Counted from the stretch's first letter, positions 18,223 through 27,880 are shown. The stretch: DNA of 64,000 bases from Streptococcus suis (GCF_002964575.1 NZ_POQQ01000040.1:1-64000); one strand, 5' to 3'. Numbers and translations: made by a program. The notes: a model not told the origin generated them from the sequence alone.

Positions 18223-18373
18223 AGAACCTGTATTCGCAGTCCTGCACTTCCATCTAAGACTAATTTTTCAGCTACTCAGCCTTAGTTTTTTGCAAAATAC
18301 AGTCAGTATTCTCTCAAAAAACTGCCACGATTAGTGACAAACGATTTCTTATATAAAAGCACTTTACTTGTTC
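18223..18373 (-). repeat. MITE-like element, copy 2 (inverted)
   Basis: About 151 bp, read on the minus strand relative to copy 1. It begins AGAACCTGTATTCGCAG after TA. The far end has lost about 10 bp of the terminal repeat (ACTTGTTCTA instead of ACTTGTGAATACAGGTTCTA). The body matches copy 3 almost base for base. It stops about 20 bp before the mnmE start codon, so it probably forms part of the mnmE leader or promoter. Confidence 0.72.
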
Positions 18374-18393
18374 TAGTTAGAAAGCACATTATT

Positions 18394-19767
18394 ATGATTA
18401 CCAAAGAATTCGACACTATTACTGCTATTTCCACCCCTCTCGGTGAGGGAGCTATTGGGATTGTCCGCCTATCTGGGACGGACGCTTTTGCCATTGCCAG
18501 CAAGGTTTTCAAGGGCAAGGACCTAGCAACTGTACCCAGTCACAGCCTCAACTACGGTCATATCATTGATCCTGCGACGGGTCAAGTGCTGGACGAGGTT
18601 ATGATTGGAGCCATGCGTTCTCCAAAGACCTTCACACGCGAAGATGTCATCGAGATTAACACCCACGGAGGCATCGCCGTTACCAACGAAATCCTCCAAC
18701 TCCTGATTCGTCAAGGGGCTCGAATGGCTGAGCCGGGCGAATTTACCAAGCGCGCCTTTCTCAACGGTCGTGTAGATTTGACCCAGGCCGAGGCTGTCAT
18801 GGATGTTATCCGTGCCAAGACTGATAAAGCCATGCATAATGCCGTCCGCCAGCTTGACGGCTCCCTCTCCCAGCTCATCAACGACACGCGCCAGGAAATT
18901 CTCAACACGCTGGCTCAGGTCGAGGTCAACATCGACTACCCTGAGTACGACGACGTTGAGGAGGCGACGACAGAGCTGGTCCGCGAGAAAACCCTACAGT
19001 TCCAAGCGCTTTTGGAAAATCTCCTCCGCACTGCCCGCCGTGGAAAAATCCTGCGTGAAGGCATCGCAACCGCTATTATCGGTCGTCCCAATGTCGGAAA
19101 ATCCAGCCTGCTCAATAACCTCCTCCGCGAGGAAAAAGCCATCGTTACAGACATCGCAGGAACAACCCGTGACGTTATCGAAGAATACGTCAACATCAAA
19201 GGCGTCCCTCTCAAGCTGATTGATACAGCAGGTATCCGCGAAACAGACGACATCGTTGAAAAAATTGGTGTGGAACGGTCTAAAAAAGCCCTTGAGGAGG
19301 CCGACCTGATCCTGCTGGTCCTCAACGCATCTGAGCCCCTGACCGAGCAAGACCGCAATCTCCTAGCCATTTCTGACATGGCAAACCGCATTGTCCTGCT
19401 CAACAAGACCGACCTAGAAGAGAAGATTGAAGCAGACCAGCTGCCTGAGGAGGTCATCCGCATTTCCGTCTTGAAAAACCAAAACATTGACCAAATTGAA
19501 GAAAAAATCAACCAACTCTTCTTTGAAAATGCTGGTCTGGTAGAGCAAGATGCCACCTACCTCTCCAACTCCCGCCACATTTCCCTCATTGAACAGGCTG
19601 TCCAAAGCTTGCAAGCTGTTAATGACGGACTGGAAATGGGCATGCCTGTTGACTTGTTACAGGTTGACCTGACCCGCTGTTGGCAGATTTTGGGAGAAAT
19701 CACAGGTGATGCTGCTCCAGACGAACTCATCACCCAACTCTTTAGCCAATTCTGCCTTGGAAAATAA
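18394..19767 (+). CDS. mnmE: tRNA uridine-5-carboxymethylaminomethyl modification GTPase
   Basis: 457 aa, the family's normal size. With MnmG it modifies the wobble uridine of several tRNAs. The N-terminal folate-binding domain contains [12 protein letters not shown], and helical parts flank a G domain with [12 protein letters not shown] (G1), DIAGTTRD (G2), DTAGIRET (G3) and NKTD (G4). The C-terminus ends LFSQFCLGK, giving the conserved Cys near the end. I start at ATG 18394 (MITKEFDTI), because the in-frame start at 18334 lies inside the repeat element. No strong Shine-Dalgarno is visible, so a weak or remodelled start region is likely. Confidence 0.94.
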   Translation: MITKEFDTITAISTPLGEGAIGIVRLSGTDAFAIASKVFKGKDLATVPSHSLNYGHIIDPATGQVLDEVMIGAMRSPKTFTREDVIEINTHGGIAVTNEILQLLIRQGARMAEPGEFTKRAFLNGRVDLTQAEAVMDVIRAKTDKAMHNAVRQLDGSLSQLINDTRQEILNTLAQVEVNIDYPEYDDVEEATTELVREKTLQFQALLENLLRTARRGKILREGIATAIIGRPNVGKSSLLNNLLREEKAIVTDIAGTTRDVIEEYVNIKGVPLKLIDTAGIRETDDIVEKIGVERSKKALEEADLILLVLNASEPLTEQDRNLLAISDMANRIVLLNKTDLEEKIEADQLPEEVIRISVLKNQNIDQIEEKINQLFFENAGLVEQDATYLSNSRHISLIEQAVQSLQAVNDGLEMGMPVDLLQVDLTRCWQILGEITGDAAPDELITQLFSQFCLGK

Positions 19768-19802
19768 GAACAAGGAGGATGGGCAAAAACTAGCCAGTAA
19801 AT

Positions 19803-19862
19803 AAAAACACAGATAGATTCGAGCTGATTTTGATAAAATCCAGCCGAACTATCTGTGTTTTT
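19803..19862. terminator. Bidirectional terminator between mnmE and the sialylation genes
   Basis: Outer arms AAAAACACAGATAG and CTATCTGTGTTTTT enclose an inner stem (GCTGATTTT with AAAATCCAGC). A and T runs flank both sides, serving mnmE from the left and the cytidylyltransferase-like gene from the right. Confidence 0.88.
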
Positions 19863-19893
19863 ATTTTTGTTTCTACTATCTTGGACTAATTTC

Positions 19894-20628
19894 TTAGCCA
19901 ATTTCGTTAGATTCCTGCTCATTAGGAGAATGCCTATCTCTGTTGGATTCGTTTGCTCTTCGCATTAGTTGCTCAACTATAAATAAATCTAATTCAGTAT
20001 CAACGTCATATCTAGACCATTCAGGTGACAGATATCCAAATGTAGTAGAAGTGTAAAATGATTGGTTCTTCATAAATTTGTCTACTGTGGACATCCACAT
20101 TGAACCATCTGGGTAATAAATCATGCCTTGTGATTGTCTATTTGTTTTCGTATTATCCAATTTAGGTAAATGAAATAAACCATTTTGTAATAGCGGTGCT
20201 ACCAAAGACAGATTTCTATCAAACGGTTTAACTGTAATACAGGCGTCATATTTATCAGACCAAGAATTTGAAAAATCACGAATAAAAGAGACTGAACGCA
20301 ACGGACTAGTGACCTGAAATGTAATAAAATTGGTATCTAGACTATATCTTCTTTCTGAAAATACATGCAATATGGTTTCAACCATAGTTGAAGTATCTGT
20401 CGCAAGGTCAATTGGACGTTTGACATATAGCAACTTATCCCTGTAATAGGATGTTAATAAAGAAATATAGTTCTCAGAATCAGTAGATATGACAATTTCA
20501 TCAAACAGTTGACACTCTAAGGCTAAATCTATCGTATAACAAGCCAACGGTTTTCCACCAATCATTCTAATATTTTTATGAGGGACTCCTTTGGACCCAG
20601 ACCGCATAGGAATAATTGCTACCCTCAC
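19894..20628 (-). CDS. CMP-sialic acid synthetase-like cytidylyltransferase (NeuA family)
   Basis: 244 aa nucleotidyltransferase. The CTP-binding block RSGSKGVPHKNI lies at residues 9-20, with ISTDSENY (about 47-54) and the TSPLR motif (about 108-112). A C-terminal DVDTELDLFIVEQLM is usual for acylneuraminate cytidylyltransferases. It is shorter than streptococcal NeuA enzymes that carry an extra esterase domain. It should activate a sialic (or pseudaminic-type) sugar with CTP for the GT52 enzyme next door. No NeuB/NeuC-like genes are here, so the sugar must come from elsewhere. It is last in the transcript, 50 bp after the GT52 gene. Confidence 0.78.
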   Translation of the reverse strand: MRVAIIPMRSGSKGVPHKNIRMIGGKPLACYTIDLALECQLFDEIVISTDSENYISLLTSYYRDKLLYVKRPIDLATDTSTMVETILHVFSERRYSLDTNFITFQVTSPLRSVSFIRDFSNSWSDKYDACITVKPFDRNLSLVAPLLQNGLFHLPKLDNTKTNRQSQGMIYYPDGSMWMSTVDKFMKNQSFYTSTTFGYLSPEWSRYDVDTELDLFIVEQLMRRANESNRDRHSPNEQESNEIG

Positions 20629-20678
20629 ATTCCACCTCCAATCTCTACTATAAAACTTGTTCTAATGGTCTTAGTGGT

Positions 20679-21611
20679 TCAATCTTCATTATGATTCTTG
20701 TGCTCTTTTACTTGCGAAGCATAATAGGCAAGCTTGTTAAATTTTAGCCCAAAAGTTGCCAGTTCATCCTGCAATTTCTTTACGCTCGATACCATGATCC
20801 CTCGCACTTTCACATTTGGTAGATCTTTTAACAATAAGGCTGTGGTGGAATAGTAATGGTAGACTTCCACACATTCATACTTAGCTAATAAGCGAAATAC
20901 AAAATCTTCTGCTAGTAGGTCTGTTTCTACTTGATTTACATAGCTAATATCTATTGGTTTTCTAGGATGCTTTAAATAGTAATCAATACCCAACTGTATA
21001 CACACTGCTTGCGTATAATTGGCAGTATCCATCCTAGAATCTTGTATTTCTTGACCAATAAAAACACGAGCCAAGGGCTTTTTCACATCACTTCCAGCCT
21101 CCATTTCAAAGGGGAGTGATAATCTGGTAACCACTGGTGCAGGGATAATGCTTGGAACATCAAATACAGTATAATGTTCTAGGGACGAAGCCTTTATGCG
21201 CTCTTGATCCCAAGATGGGTGCAAGTGCTGGAAAGTCTTGTATTGACCAGGAGTTCCAAAAACTCCATTTTTTAAAATAGAAGCCGTCCCATCATCAAAG
21301 GTTTTTATCTTGGTATCCGGGTGAAATTCTAGATAGATAGAAGCCGGTACGGAATCAAGCGAGGCTACGTAGAGATAGTCGATTTCCGATGGCAGAGAAG
21401 AAATTCCTTGATATAAGGTCTCATCAATACTGTGGTCAAGTAAGTGTAGCTGAACACTCAGTGGGAGCTGCTCCAACAAAGGGGGCCACTTGGTTTCGAC
21501 CAGCTGACTCTTTAAAATTACCAATTCCCAGGTATCCTCTAAATTTAACTGCATGATTGCCAATGCAACCTTTAGCTGAAAAGGAGTTTGGCAAAAGATT
21601 AAATTTCTCAA
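20679..21611 (-). CDS. Glycosyltransferase family 52 (sialyltransferase-like)
   Basis: 310 aa soluble or membrane-associated enzyme. The N-terminus NLIFCQTPFQLKVALAIM is the hallmark of GT52 (Lst/CpsK/Cps2N-type alpha-sialyltransferases). IKTFDDGTASI (about residues 100-110) and VFIGQEIQDSR also match family positions. Known members use CMP-sialic acid, and a CMP-sialate synthetase-like gene follows immediately, supporting a sialyl donor. The acceptor is unknown; the upstream GT4 enzyme may build it. Linkage (alpha-2,3 or 2,6) cannot be read from sequence. Confidence 0.75.
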   Translation of the reverse strand: MRNLIFCQTPFQLKVALAIMQLNLEDTWELVILKSQLVETKWPPLLEQLPLSVQLHLLDHSIDETLYQGISSLPSEIDYLYVASLDSVPASIYLEFHPDTKIKTFDDGTASILKNGVFGTPGQYKTFQHLHPSWDQERIKASSLEHYTVFDVPSIIPAPVVTRLSLPFEMEAGSDVKKPLARVFIGQEIQDSRMDTANYTQAVCIQLGIDYYLKHPRKPIDISYVNQVETDLLAEDFVFRLLAKYECVEVYHYYSTTALLLKDLPNVKVRGIMVSSVKKLQDELATFGLKFNKLAYYASQVKEHKNHNED

Positions 21612-21741
21612 TGGTATTCCTCATTTATCATCTATTTTTCCTCAAAATTCCTTTCTTTGTGCTAGTCTACCTAAAAGCTCACATCAAGAAGAGAAGACAT
21701 CGGACCATAACAGCATTGAGCTTCTCTCAAAGAAAGAGGTT

Positions 21742-23151
21742 TTACTCTACATCTCTAGAACCGACCGATTTTAGCCAGTTGAGGAGGGCACTTTCAGCCT
21801 CATCATGAGAAAACTCTTGAGCGATCTCTAGCACCTTTTCTGAAACTTGCTTGCGATAATCCGTCGGCCATGCGACAAGCTTTCTCAAAACCTCCACCAA
21901 CTCCTCAACGGTTTCAAAACCTGTACCGTAGTCAAGTTTGTCCAAAACTTGGTTGTGACCAAAGTCAACCTTAGAAAGAATGGGAATCAAGCCGACCCCC
22001 AAGCTTTCGACCATGGCATTGGCATACATCTCACTGATAGAGCAAGAGAGGTAAGCTGTAAAACTATGGCGGGGGATAAGGGCTGTATCCACAAAACCTT
22101 TCAAGATCACATTGTCAGGGATCGGATGAGTTTTCCTAAACTTTTCAACTTCATTCGCCATCCCTCCGTAGATGTGCAACTCTAACTCCGGTACCTGACG
22201 AAAAGCCTCAATAGCCATATCAACCCGCTTAATTCTGTTAAAGTGGCTTGAAAGGAATACCTTATTAGAGGATAATCCCATTGGAGGATGAGAAGCAACT
22301 GCTACACCTACCGGATGGATAAATGTGGCATCATATCCCTCTTCTACCAGTCTCTGATTGAGATAAGGACTAGCCGTCAATAGCTTGTTCGGAAGAACGG
22401 TTTGATAGTTTTTGTTGTGTTCTAGTCCATGATAATGATTATAGTGTAGGACATCTCGGAAAATCATCCCTCTCTCCTCAGCGTAAGCTATCAGACCAGG
22501 AAAGTGAGATTGCAACTGATCTTTGATGATAACATCCTTCTCGGCCCCATGCTCATCCAGATAACGTATCACCAAGTCCTCTTCTTTGAACTCCTCTTCA
22601 TCCAAATAATAGGAGACCACTGGATACTCCTTAGGACCTTGATAGTAGCCAGAGATCGCGATAGAACCATCTCGATTATAATACTCAAAGGATTGCTCGT
22701 CATTTCCATACGCAGTATAGTACGGACCTTGAGAACAAAAGGTTGTCGAAACAATTTCTAAGTTGGCGTTGCGATGCAAGATACCAACTACAAAACCATC
22801 TAGATTGGTATCAACGTCAATGAATCCATTCGCTACCTTGTAGATTCTGTATTGTGGGCCTTCTTTTAATAGCTGGGCACCTACTTCCAATGTTTTCTCA
22901 AAGGCTTCAAGTGTATAAGTAAAGGTAGTAGTATCCATATCTGAATAGGTACCTGGAAGGTTAATAACATCCTCTGGTTCAAAGCCCATGACACGTAAAC
23001 GTTGGTAGTCATGCTCTAATACAAAAGGGGTGGTTATTAAAAATTTATTGGCGATTCCATGCTTCCTCAATACTGCATGTCGGTAGGTTTGGGTAGATTC
23101 GTAACCGAATATTTTAGGCGACATGAATCGCCTAAGGGTATAGACTGTCAT
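21742..23151 (-). CDS. GT4 glycosyltransferase with beta-meander insert (GtfA/TarM-like)
   Basis: 469 aa. Residues ~60-210 form a beta-rich insert (DUF1975-like) as in GtfA, Gtf1 and TarM. The C-terminal GT-B half has FLSSHFNRIKRVDMAIEAF and the retaining GT4 pair E374-x7-E382 (ISEMYANAMVESLG). Relatives attach GlcNAc to Ser/Thr of adhesins or to wall teichoic acid. Here it lies just downstream of a large Thr/Ser-rich surface protein and just before a sialyltransferase-like gene. Protein glycosylation is therefore a fair guess. A GtfB-type partner and SecA2/SecY2 are not in the window, so a teichoic-acid acceptor remains possible. Confidence 0.7.
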   Translation of the reverse strand: MTVYTLRRFMSPKIFGYESTQTYRHAVLRKHGIANKFLITTPFVLEHDYQRLRVMGFEPEDVINLPGTYSDMDTTTFTYTLEAFEKTLEVGAQLLKEGPQYRIYKVANGFIDVDTNLDGFVVGILHRNANLEIVSTTFCSQGPYYTAYGNDEQSFEYYNRDGSIAISGYYQGPKEYPVVSYYLDEEEFKEEDLVIRYLDEHGAEKDVIIKDQLQSHFPGLIAYAEERGMIFRDVLHYNHYHGLEHNKNYQTVLPNKLLTASPYLNQRLVEEGYDATFIHPVGVAVASHPPMGLSSNKVFLSSHFNRIKRVDMAIEAFRQVPELELHIYGGMANEVEKFRKTHPIPDNVILKGFVDTALIPRHSFTAYLSCSISEMYANAMVESLGVGLIPILSKVDFGHNQVLDKLDYGTGFETVEELVEVLRKLVAWPTDYRKQVSEKVLEIAQEFSHDEAESALLNWLKSVGSRDVE

Positions 23152-23189
23152 AGCTTCACCGTCTTTCTATTTTTCATTTACTGTAGAAA

Positions 23190-23238
23190 AAGCGAACAAG
23201 TTTCCACCTCTATTAACAGAAGGCAGTCCTGTTCGCTT
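23190..23238 (-). terminator. Terminator after the repeat adhesin
   Basis: Arms AAGCGAACA and TGTTCGCTT enclose a ~31-nt loop. In minus-strand sense the stem is followed by UUUUU. It separates the adhesin from the glycosyltransferase gene, so the latter needs its own promoter or read-through. Confidence 0.75.
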
Positions 23239-23270
23239 AGATACTCATGTCTGGATCACTTAGTCTAATA

Positions 23271-26200
23271 CTAATCTGGTAGCGAGGTCGTCATTTCGGC
23301 TGGTTGAATAGTCATCGCTACTGCGGTTGTTGCTTCTGCCTCATAGGCTTGACGACGGTATTTGTAGGTGATAGTCTTAGTTCCTTCTTCCACAGCACCT
23401 TCTTCTGCCTCATCCACTCCGACAAAAGTATAACCAACTGTTTTGTTCCCTATATAATATGTGTACTCAACAACAGTACTGTAAGCAAACTCTGAACCAA
23501 CAGGAATTATATCAAGACTCTTTATTGAAAGATATGTTGGGTTCAAATTTCGGTTATAATGGTTTTCCACATAATTATAGGCCGATTGATAATCTGAAGA
23601 GGTTAAACCAGCGCCAGAAAAAGTCTTAGTTTCCGTTACAGTTACATAGCCTTTGGCATCCGGAGTAACGAGATTACCATTATAGTCAATCATTTCTAAA
23701 ACAGGAATACGTAACAAAGCGATCTCTGCATTTTTCGCAGTTTTATCATCAGTGGTATCGTAAGTCAGACCAGTTGGGACTCTTTTAGTCGTCTCTGATA
23801 CCACCTCTCCTGCTGCATTGCGTACTATTGTGGTGATATTATTAGCTACGACACCCTCATCCACAATGGTAGAACCGGGAACAATCTCTACCCCCGTATC
23901 CGCATCAATATAACGGGTCTTAACGGTACCAAATACTTTTGTAGAGATAGTTTCAGTCGTGTTTGGAGCAACTTTATAAATATAGGTGATGGTTGTAGTA
24001 CCCTCCTTAACGAGACCCTGTTCTTCATCGCCGTCTTTGATTTGAACGAATTCATAAACCTTACCATCAAAAGTAATAGTTGTTGGTTTCTGAGTTGTTG
24101 TATCATATTCCAATTTTGATTCAACTGTTTCTTCTGTAGAGCTTGATACTCCATCTACAGTCGTTATCGTTGTCTTAGTCGTTGAAACCAAACCATTCTC
24201 TACTAGTTTGTACAGGTCTTTGATTTCCTTACCTTCGGTATCCACATATTTAACATTGACATTACCTGTCGTAGGTGTTTCTGTGACAGATTCTGTAATT
24301 TGTGGTACATGGCGGTAGATATATGTAACTGTTGTAGTACCCTCTTTAACGAGATCTTTTTCTACATCGCCATCTTTGACTTGAACGAATTCATAAACCT
24401 TACCATCAAAAGTAATAGTTGTTGGTTTCTGAGTTGTTGCATCATATTCCAATTTTGATACAACTGTTTCTTCTGTAGAGCTTGATACTCCATCTACAGT
24501 CGTTGTCGTTGTCTTAGTCGTTGAAACCAAACCATTCTCTACTAGTTTGTACAGGTCTTTGATTTCCTTACCTTCGGTATCAACATATTTAACATTGACA
24601 TTACCTTCTGTAGTTGTTTCTGTGACAGATTCTGTAATTTGTGGTACATGGCGGTAGATATATGTGACTGTTGTAGTACCCTCTTTAACGAGACCCTGTT
24701 CTTCATCGCCATCTTTGACTTGAACGAATTCATAAACCTTACCATCAAAAGTAATAGTTGTTGGTTTCTGAGTTGTTGCATCATATTCCAATTTTGATAC
24801 AACTGTTTCTTCTGTAGAGCTTGATACTCCATCTACAGTCGTTGTCGTTGTCTTAGTCGTTGAAACCAAACCATTCTCTACTAGTTTGTACAGGTCTTTG
24901 ATTTCCTTACCTTCGGTATCAACATATTTAACATTGACATTACCTTCTGTAGTTGTTTCTGTGACAGTTTCTGTAATTTGTGGTACATGGCGGTAGATAT
25001 ACGTGACTGTTGTAGTACCCTCTTTAACGAGACCTTGTTCTACATCACCGTCTTTGATTTGAACGAATTCATAAACCTTACCATCAAAAGTAATAGTTGT
25101 TGGTTTCTGAGTTGTTGCATCATATTTCAATCCTGAAGCAACTGTCTCTTCTGTAGAACTTGATACTCCATCTACAGTCGTTGTCGTTGTCTTAGTCGTT
25201 GAAACCAAACCTTCCTCTACTAGTTTGTACAGGTCTTTGATTTCCTTACCTTCGGTATCCACATATTTAACATTGACATTACCTGTCGTAGGTGTTTCTG
25301 TGACAGTTTCTGTAATTTGTGGTACATGGCGGTAGATATACGTGACTGTTGTAGTACCCTCTGTAACGAGACCTTGTTCTACATCCCCGTCTTTGACTTG
25401 AACAAATTCATAAACCTTACCATCAAAAGTAATAGTTGTTGGTTTCTGAGTTGTTGCATCATAGGTCAATCCTGAAGCAACTGTTTCTTCTGTAGAGCTT
25501 GATACTCCATCTACAGTCGTTGTCGTTGTCTTAGTCGTTGAAACCAAACCATTCTCTACTAGTTTGTACAGGTCTTTGATTTCCTTACCTTCGGTATCAA
25601 CATATTTAACATTGACATTACCTGTTTTATTGGACTCTTTTACGGATTCCTCAGCTATAACTGGTATGTAACCTACATACTTCCAACATTCGCTTTCTTC
25701 AGCAGTGTGTTGGAATCTTTCATCCAATTTGATTTCAATTTGTTGAACAATATCTAAAAAGCCAACTGATTCTGCTAAAGCAGCTGAGCTAAACCCAGCC
25801 CCAGTAGCAACCAATAAAGCTACAGCAACAGTTTTACCTGTACGTTTATTCCTAAACATCAAGTAACCAGCAAAGGTAGCCAAACCAACACCTACTACAA
25901 TTAGAGTTGTAGCCTGTTTTACACCAGTATTTGGCAAGACTTTTTGTATTACCTTTTGGATAGGACTAGACGGAGCTAGAGAACTTGGAGTTTTCGGTGT
26001 GTCTGAACCTGGAGTTCCCGGTGTACCACTACTTGGTGGCACCGGTGTGTCTGAACTTGGAGTTTCCGGTGTATCACTACTTGGTGGCACCGGTGTGTCT
26101 GAACTTGGAGTTTCCGGTGTATCACTACTTGGTGGCACCGGTGTGTCTGAACTTGGAGTTTCTGGTATCTGAATTTCATCAGATGGTATGGCACTACATT

Positions 26201-26528
26201 TTCCTGTTTTTTCATACACTAAAACAAAATCTGTAATCCATTCCACATTTCCTGTCTCGCTATTGATCCATGACATCGGTACATCAGTAATTTGTCCTGG
26301 GATGACATGAGATTTCTGCTCATCTGAAAGTGAATCTGACGCAGCACGTCGGATTGGGGTAGTCTGAAGACCTGTTTTGATTTCCGCAGCTTCAACACTC
26401 GGAATAGTCATAAGTCCCAAAGCACCAGCAAGTGTAATTGTCGAAACCAAACCATAGGCTTTAGTTTTTATCATTCGTTGCCTACCTTCAGCTTCTGCGA
26501 TTTTAGAAAAAATATATTTCCTATTCAT
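23271..26528 (-). CDS. Repeat-rich surface protein with internal LPxTG signal (MucBP-like repeats)
   Basis: 1085 aa. A signal peptide ends near VEA-AE (residues ~30-48), followed by a unique part to ~125. Then come three 16-aa Pro/Ser/Thr units (PETPSSDTPVPPSSDT) and LPNTG at 198-202 with a membrane segment and RNKR tail (226-229), a complete sorting signal. The chain then continues with a second export-like hydrophobic stretch (233-252, ending SSAALAES). Five 113-aa repeats follow, with YVDTEGKEIKDLYKL and VTYIYRHVP typical of MucBP-type folds, then a divergent sixth repeat. The C-terminus has no LPxTG. It looks like two surface proteins fused in frame. RBS GAGG lies 9 nt before the ATG. Confidence 0.82.
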   Translation of the reverse strand: MNRKYIFSKIAEAEGRQRMIKTKAYGLVSTITLAGALGLMTIPSVEAAEIKTGLQTTPIRRAASDSLSDEQKSHVIPGQITDVPMSWINSETGNVEWITDFVLVYEKTGKCSAIPSDEIQIPETPSSDTPVPPSSDTPETPSSDTPVPPSSDTPETPSSDTPVPPSSGTPGTPGSDTPKTPSSLAPSSPIQKVIQKVLPNTGVKQATTLIVVGVGLATFAGYLMFRNKRTGKTVAVALLVATGAGFSSAALAESVGFLDIVQQIEIKLDERFQHTAEESECWKYVGYIPVIAEESVKESNKTGNVNVKYVDTEGKEIKDLYKLVENGLVSTTKTTTTTVDGVSSSTEETVASGLTYDATTQKPTTITFDGKVYEFVQVKDGDVEQGLVTEGTTTVTYIYRHVPQITETVTETPTTGNVNVKYVDTEGKEIKDLYKLVEEGLVSTTKTTTTTVDGVSSSTEETVASGLKYDATTQKPTTITFDGKVYEFVQIKDGDVEQGLVKEGTTTVTYIYRHVPQITETVTETTTEGNVNVKYVDTEGKEIKDLYKLVENGLVSTTKTTTTTVDGVSSSTEETVVSKLEYDATTQKPTTITFDGKVYEFVQVKDGDEEQGLVKEGTTTVTYIYRHVPQITESVTETTTEGNVNVKYVDTEGKEIKDLYKLVENGLVSTTKTTTTTVDGVSSSTEETVVSKLEYDATTQKPTTITFDGKVYEFVQVKDGDVEKDLVKEGTTTVTYIYRHVPQITESVTETPTTGNVNVKYVDTEGKEIKDLYKLVENGLVSTTKTTITTVDGVSSSTEETVESKLEYDTTTQKPTTITFDGKVYEFVQIKDGDEEQGLVKEGTTTITYIYKVAPNTTETISTKVFGTVKTRYIDADTGVEIVPGSTIVDEGVVANNITTIVRNAAGEVVSETTKRVPTGLTYDTTDDKTAKNAEIALLRIPVLEMIDYNGNLVTPDAKGYVTVTETKTFSGAGLTSSDYQSAYNYVENHYNRNLNPTYLSIKSLDIIPVGSEFAYSTVVEYTYYIGNKTVGYTFVGVDEAEEGAVEEGTKTITYKYRRQAYEAEATTAVAMTIQPAEMTTSLPD
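23929..25623 (-). repeat. Five tandem 339-bp repeats within the adhesin gene
   Basis: Unit starts recur exactly every 339 bp (anchors at 25620, 25281, 24942, 24603 and 24264), each coding 113 aa. The units are nearly identical at DNA level, so copy number can change by recombination and short-read assemblies may collapse them. A sixth, diverged unit lies towards 23700-23928. Confidence 0.93.
26022..26165 (-). repeat. Three tandem 48-bp Pro/Ser/Thr repeats
   Basis: Three near-identical 48-bp units coding PETPSSDTPVPPSSDT make a stalk before the LPNTG site. This kind of stalk normally spans the peptidoglycan in wall-anchored proteins. Confidence 0.88.
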
Positions 26529-26803
26529 TGTAAATTACCTCGAAAATTTAATCCTAGCAAATTAGAATCACTAACAGCTAAATGAATAACAATCATTTCT
26601 AAAAAATATTTAAGAATAGATATCTATTTTTATATGCTAGCATAATTCTTCTCATTTTTCAAGATTATTGTCCTATATTATAAAAGAAAATCCATATTTT
26701 ATAATGCTCCATCTTCATTTCAAGTTTTTGATTATATTAACACATAAACAATTGATTTTATTTACTATTTAGGATATACTAAAAATAGAGAGGAGGTCTT
26801 CCT

Positions 26804-27880
26804 ATGAAAAAAATCATCATCTGTATTGCACTTCTATCCTGTCTAGTTTTTCCCTTTATCGGCTGGAAACTCTACGCCTACCAGCACAACAAAATAAGCT
26901 TAACTAAGAATTCTGATTTCTACTTGGTTTATCCCGGTAAAGTCGAAGCCTTTCAACTAACTGGCCAAGAACCTCAACTCCTTCATACACAAAAAATGAA
27001 TTCAGAGGGGTATTTTGGCTCTGGTGAAAATTATGTCCTAGACAATCGGTATCTAGTCTTTGCCAACGATCAGCAAAAATTCATTAACGACAATCTGATA
27101 TCCATCGATTTCAATACTGGCACTGTCTTGCGAAAGCCAAGTCAGTATAGTAGCTATATCAGTGGTACAGATGGACAAAACTTTTATACAGCGGGGCCCT
27201 ATCACAAACTAGCGCAATTTGACAGGAATTTTGATACCATTCAAACCCACATTTTAAACGATGACTTCATTCCAAATGCTCCAGTCATGGTAGACCAAAC
27301 GTCAGTCTATTTAACTGGCTTTGTGAAAGATTTTACCCAAGAAGGACCCGAAGAAAATGTCTTGATTGTATTTGATAAGAACGATTTTTCGAAACAAGAA
27401 GTTTTCAAATACGACAATACCATAGCAACTGGAGAAGGACTTTTGGTCAATGAAACCATTTATCTCCCAAATTTAGGGAAAAAAACAAGTGAGTATGAGG
27501 ACATTGAACAGTCATCCGAACTCCTAACCTTTGATACAAAAACAAAAACATTTTCGTCAGTAACTTTAGAACACCCCTCACCAAGCACACTCCATGCTCT
27601 CAAAGACGAAAACCTTCTTCTCATCGAGCACCAAAATGGCATGTTTAGCCCACTTTCCTTTACTATTTACAATACCCAAACTGGCGAGCAATCCTACCAT
27701 ACTTTGAAGGACTTAAATCCTCGCCCTCACTACATTGACCACATTCGCCAAATTGATGATCAATATTTGATAATCATTTTGGCAAATCAACTCCTCATTT
27801 ATGATATGAAGGATCAGAAAATTGTCAGCCAGACCACCTTGTCTGAAGACTATGTCTCAGCTGTCTGGATAAATCCATAA
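26804..27880 (+). CDS. Exported beta-propeller-like protein of unknown function
   Basis: 358 aa. One N-terminal hydrophobic segment (residues 3-22) without a lipobox suggests a membrane-anchored exported protein. The body shows repeated beta patterns such as YLVYPGKVEAFQL, LVFANDQQKFINDNLISIDFNTG and LLIYDMKDQKIV, as in WD/PQQ-like propellers, and no catalytic motif. GAGGAGG precedes the ATG, and a promoter-like TTGATT/TATACT pair lies about 20-45 bp upstream. It is divergent from the adhesin and a hairpin terminator follows, so it is a single-gene unit. I do not recognise a named family. Confidence 0.75.
   Translation: MKKIIICIALLSCLVFPFIGWKLYAYQHNKISLTKNSDFYLVYPGKVEAFQLTGQEPQLLHTQKMNSEGYFGSGENYVLDNRYLVFANDQQKFINDNLISIDFNTGTVLRKPSQYSSYISGTDGQNFYTAGPYHKLAQFDRNFDTIQTHILNDDFIPNAPVMVDQTSVYLTGFVKDFTQEGPEENVLIVFDKNDFSKQEVFKYDNTIATGEGLLVNETIYLPNLGKKTSEYEDIEQSSELLTFDTKTKTFSSVTLEHPSPSTLHALKDENLLLIEHQNGMFSPLSFTIYNTQTGEQSYHTLKDLNPRPHYIDHIRQIDDQYLIIILANQLLIYDMKDQKIVSQTTLSEDYVSAVWINP

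Noticed and set aside
18334..18393. 20-codon N-terminal extension of MnmE
   Set aside because: It lies within or just after the MITE-like repeat and gives residues absent from MnmE; the conserved N-terminus begins at 18394.
18936..19556. 206-aa minus-strand frame within mnmE
   Set aside because: Arg/Ser-rich antisense shadow of the conserved G domain; no start signal.
23929..25623. CRISPR or noncoding satellite in the 339-bp repeats
   Set aside because: The repeats keep one reading frame of 113 codons without stops and encode a MucBP-like fold, so they are protein repeats.
25985..26236. 83-aa plus-strand frame opposite the Pro-rich stalk
   Set aside because: It is a repetitive shadow of the 48-bp repeats with no RBS.
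23271..26528. Serine-rich-repeat adhesin of the accessory Sec system
   Set aside because: No KxYKxGKxW-type signal, no SRR tract and no secA2/secY2/asp genes in the window; the repeats are beta-type.
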